NCBI RefSeq assembly: GCF_009905375.1
Contig: NW_027417073.1
Location: forward strand, 1-64,000
Length of the DNA: 64,000 nt
Direction: 5' to 3'
Source: Apium graveolens
Taxonomy: Eukaryota > Streptophyta > Magnoliopsida > Apiales > Apiaceae
The first letter of the stretch is position 1. Every line of letters begins with the position of its first letter. The notes under the pieces were generated by a model. That model saw nothing but the letters and a program-made list of their open reading frames with translations. It was not told the origin of the DNA and did not search any database. Both the position numbers and the translations under genes were made by a program. Shown in pieces: positions 60,241 through 64,000 of this stretch.

Positions 60241-63025
60241 AACTGAAGTGGAAAGGAATATAAAGGCAATAGAGTTTGAGGAATGATAAGGAAGTTGGGT
60301 ATGAGGAAACCCTAAAGACTCGTAGCAATAGAAATAGAAAAGTATGCATTCGTCAGGATGAGGGTGATTCACCATGAGTTAAAAATTGATGGTTGAGGGC
60401 ATAAGAGATACATATATTTTATCCTCTGTGAGTTGGGAGGATTCGAGGAAACCTTGAGATAGTTTGAAGGATAAATAATAAGACGCGGATAGACTAAGGA
60501 GACAAGAAAGTAAGAAAGTAGGAAAATTGGATGAAGGAAGTGACCTTCAAGAATGTGAAGTGTAAGACCGGTGGCTTGATACCCAGAAAGGGAGACGCCA
60601 GGTATGAAAGATATCCCAACATTGAGATGACTGTTGAGATAAACAACAAAAGTAAATAAGGAATTATTAAGAAGAGGTTCACGTTGAACATGACCAATAT
60701 CTTCCAGAACATCCCTGTTGTCATTACCAAATTAGGACAGAAAAGCGGATAACCGTTGTTATCTTTTGGAGGCCATAATTGATTGACCTCATTTTGAATA
60801 CAGATGTTATTGTGAAATTAGGCATATACTATCGAGGTGGGAATGATTGAATAAGACACCCTTATCAGGGATATATGACTTGATTTATCCATGGAAGGAT
60901 GCATGTACCTTTTTAAAGGTGGAATTAAAGATAGAACATCGGTAACTTAAAATAAATCTTAGGGGAATGCATAAAGGTTGGCATTTCACCCTTAATAGGG
61001 ATAGTATGAGTTTTGACAGTATGAATTAGAAAGGATTAAGGTAATAACAACCTTTAAGAATCAGTGGAGAAATTTTTCAGAAGTATATAGACAATGATTC
61101 TGGTATTAATAAATGGTATCTTGATATGCCCTGTATCTAGGGAATACAGGAGGAACGATTCGAGGATAACCTTAGAGGTTTTACAAGGAGAAAGGTAATA
61201 TTCAAAATTCTCAAGAATAAAAATGTTGATAAAGGAAATATGACGTAATTATAATGATGCCAAGTGGGGCACGTGTTAAACTACGAGAAAGTATGGATCG
61301 AACCAGTAATGGTCGAAATTGTTCAGGGCAATTAGGACTTAAGATAAAAGATGTTCTAAGTATGATTGAGAGTCAGTCGTGACAGTGATTAACCTCTAAA
61401 GACTGAGGCAATAACTTATGGAAAAATGGTGATTTTTTTTTACTCATCAGATTTAAGGAAAACATCTTCACATAAGCTGTGATTGAAATGAGGTAGAAAA
61501 TTTATTTGGAGGTGGTTAAAATGACATTGACTGTAAGGAAATTTTACTATCAGGAAAGGCCAAAGAGGTGGCCGACACTTTAAAGGTAAGAGGATAATTA
61601 TAGGCGCTTGTGCCAAAGGAATACAGTGATGATGGTTAAAGCTATGAAGGTTGTATTATGGTTTGGAAGATTGACATTCCTTCTGATGACTGTGCAATAC
61701 CCAACCGTAATAGTAGTTGGTAAAGGTTTAATTCGTGTAATCGCCATGAGCGGGCTATTTATCTCAGAAGATACTATCTTGAGATAAGCCAGGACTATGT
61801 TTCAAAAAGGACTAGACGAACCCTTGAGTTAAGTCTTCTATTTAAGGCATACGATTAAGAATGGTATTAACCTGCTATCGTTGCTTTGACTGAAACTCTT
61901 CTGCAATTTTATCTACTTCATGTCATGAAAGTACGCCAGGATCTGGAGTGTTCTCCATGAATCGTGAATGGTGATTATGTTAACTCCTTAGAAGGATTCT
62001 ATACGACATGTATGGACTCCGTATGGTTGGATATTAAGATTTCATGGAAAGTGAATGACGACAGTAGGTCAGTGGTGGACCATAGTAATGCAGCAATGAT
62101 TCTGCGAGTAATGAGCTGATTACAACCGTGAGAGTTGTATTGGAATGGATGTTGAGGTTGAGTACCACTAATCGGGTCGTGGTAGTGTATAAGTTATCAT
62201 TGATAGACTAATTAAGTAGAGTATCTACCTATTGAATATTTATTCCCTCTTATCAATAGAGAGTCGTATTACTATACGAGGAAGGTTGCGGTGCAAGCAC
62301 AGAATTCTAGTATCGATGATGTATAAAATGAGATTCCAGATTCGATTTTCGATGTCGAGGGAGTTTCAAAGGTGATTGAGTATAAGCTCGAGGAAGAGCA
62401 TGGGTCCATAGAATGATGGACGGAATAGCAAAAATATTTAGGCACGTGAAATGCGATGCTATAATACTTGATGTTGATATAAATACATATATGTTTTGTT
62501 CTTCTATGACAAACCTCTATAGTTCAGAGGTACGTTCCAAGCCAGATATTTTATGGCAGTATATTTTTTTTTTCATATATACAATTCTCTTCAATTCGTT
62601 CTTTTCTCTTCTTTTCATTTTGTATAAGCTGAGAAGAACAACCCTTCCAGAAGGGGAGGTATTGCCGAATGACTATCTATCTGTGTGATAGAAGCCTAGT
62701 AGGATACCAGCTATTGTTTAATTGCTTGTCAAGTACTAAAGGCTGGCCACCTTCTGTACTAACTATGCGATATAACAAGTGTTCATGATCATAGTGATCT
62801 CTCAATAAATTCTTTTACTTCTATATGAAGGATTAAGCTTTCGAAGATAGAAGCAGCTGAAAAAGGAGTAGTAAAGTTGTGATGGTATGCGGAATGGAAA
62901 CACATTCATGATGCTAAGGTTGACGAGGTTATTAAAAGGTTATAGAACGCTAACGAGCAAAAGTATAACCAGTATAATATTAGGAACGGAAGGTAGTAGC
63001 GATTACGAACTGGAAAAGAATGGGT
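60240..63025 (+). other. unrecognised interior of gypsy copy B
   Basis: Colinear with 17620-20380 of copy A; no domain named. The open frame 62413-62688 starts like 19751-19963 of A but runs on for 91 residues because of indels. Confidence 0.6.
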
Positions 63026-63790
63026 ACTGAGAAGCAAAAGCTCTAATGCTAAAAGCTATAATGAGAGTCTGTGCAATAGACTTGAAAGAAATTGGAATGA
63101 TCACTTAACACGGATTGAGTTTTCTTATGACAATAGATCATATGTCAGTATTGAGATATCGCCTTATGAGATCCTTGAGGGAAGACAATGTCGATCTCCC
63201 TTATGTTAGGATGAAGTTGTAGAGCGCAAGACGCTCAGACCCGCAGTAGTCCAAAGGACCAGGGATATAATAGATCTAATCAGAGGATGGCTGGTAGTAA
63301 CCCAAGATGGACATAAGAGGTATGCTGATTTGACTCGAAAGGACAAAGAGTATGAAATAGGGGGACCTAGTAATGTTATAGGTATCCCTTGGAAATGATT
63401 GATGAGGTTCGGAAAGAAAGGAAAGCTACGTCCATAAATTGTTGGACCCTTGGATATATTAAGAAGTATTGGGAAGTTAGCATATGAGCTAGCCTTACCC
63501 CAGAACATGTAGCAAGTCATAACGTGTTTCACGTATCAATGTTAAGGAAGTGTAATTCGGATGCCAGATAAATAGGGGCATATGAGCGCATAGACATGCA
63601 ACCAGACGTAACCTATATGGAGCGACCAGGAAGGGTTATAGATTAAAAAAGGAACAAGTGCTTAGGAAAAGGGTTATCAAACTATTCAGAGTTTGATGGA
63701 AGGACCACAATGTGGGAAAATTTACTCGAGAGTTAGAAAGTGCAATGCAAAGAGACTATCCCTATTCATTTTCTATCTGATTCCGGGACG
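63025..63790 (+). pseudogene. pol: integrase C-terminal remnant (gypsy copy B)
   Basis: Decayed integrase end matching copy A: MRVCAIDLKE, HKLLDPW, HATRRNLYGATRKGY in shifted frames, and ELESAMQRDYPYSFS just before the purine tract. The match is weaker than in copy A. Confidence 0.65.
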
Positions 63791-63800
63791 GAATCCTTTT

Positions 63801-63813
63801 AAGGAGGGGAGAC
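63801..63813 (+). promoter_or_regulatory. polypurine tract of gypsy copy B
   Basis: AAGGAGGGGAGAC directly before the 3' LTR. Confidence 0.85.
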
Positions 63814-64000
63814 TGTAATAACCCCAATTTTTGGAAAATTTTTGAAACCCTTATGAATAGTGTTTTTGCTGAATGAGAAAACATTTCATGCCACACTAGG
63901 TAGGGGTTCTTTTATGGATATTCTGAGATTTTATTGGCACTCTATATGGTATATAAGTGTATGTAAAGATCGTCAGAATCCAATTCCGAACACTTTGATT
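63814..64000 (+). repeat. 3' LTR of gypsy copy B, start only
   Basis: The first 187 bp match 54031-54217 with only a few differences visible (for example AAACATTTC against AAACTTTTC), then the window ends. Confidence 0.95.

Larger units (their letters stand above)
54031..64000 (+). mobile_element. Ty3/gypsy non-autonomous element, copy B, 3' LTR truncated by window
   Basis: Second copy of the 11519-25204 family: 5' LTR, PBS, internal region with the same order of remnants, purine tract, and the first 187 bp of the 3' LTR. It inserted in the post-pol region of element D; the left flank ends ACTGC. Diverged from copy A by many substitutions and indels, including a different set of repeats in the LTR, so A and B belong to different sublines. 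Confidence 0.9.

Noticed and set aside
63206..63532. 108-residue minus-strand frame
   Set aside because: Antisense to the integrase remnant of gypsy copy B; no domain.

Overview
This 64 kb window looks like repeat-rich intergenic DNA from a flowering plant, most likely a eudicot (inference from the transposon mix and AT-rich, intron-bearing gene structure; the species cannot be named from the sequence). I found no convincing host gene, tRNA or rRNA. Nearly everything recognisable is a transposable element, several of them nested.

Layout. 1-3003: 5' end of a minus-strand Ty1/copia element (LTR, PBS, broken gag; the rest lies left of the window). 3004-9640: remains of a Mutator-like element (MULE) with two convergent genes, a spliced Ulp1-type cysteine protease gene on the plus strand and a FAR1-like MULE transposase pseudogene with a SWIM zinc finger on the minus strand. 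9641-11518: 3' end of a second minus-strand copia element, which cut the transposase gene. 11519-25204: a complete, non-autonomous Ty3/gypsy chromovirus derivative (copy A) with LTRs of about 4 kb. 25205-27076: 3' end of a third copia family on the plus strand. 27077-34375: AT-rich DNA with three short hAT-type elements, two with exact 8-bp target duplications, a tRNA-derived SINE nested in one of them, a 250-bp direct duplication and microsatellites. 34376-46286: a complete minus-strand copia element with a GTAAA target duplication, inserted in an older LTR of a related family. 47248-54030: a plus-strand copia element with a long intact gag frame and a pol frame broken by point stops, inserted in the same older LTR. 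54031-64000: second copy (B) of the gypsy derivative, inserted in that copia element and running off the window.

Three points stand out. (1) Each copia family carries its own 9-10 bp motif, clustered in its LTRs; in all three it also occurs internally, and in two of them inside coding sequence. (2) Both gypsy copies share the same unusual order of protein remnants (RNase H, then gag, then the integrase C-terminus) and the same disabling stops, so the family multiplied after it had decayed. (3) Gypsy copy A has no target-site duplication and joins two unrelated host elements, which suggests recombination between copies.

The retroelements share a common logic: a 5' LTR promoter, a primer-binding site matching the initiator methionine tRNA, gag and pol, then a polypurine tract next to the 3' LTR. 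None here looks able to make a full working set of proteins; any movement would need proteins from other copies.
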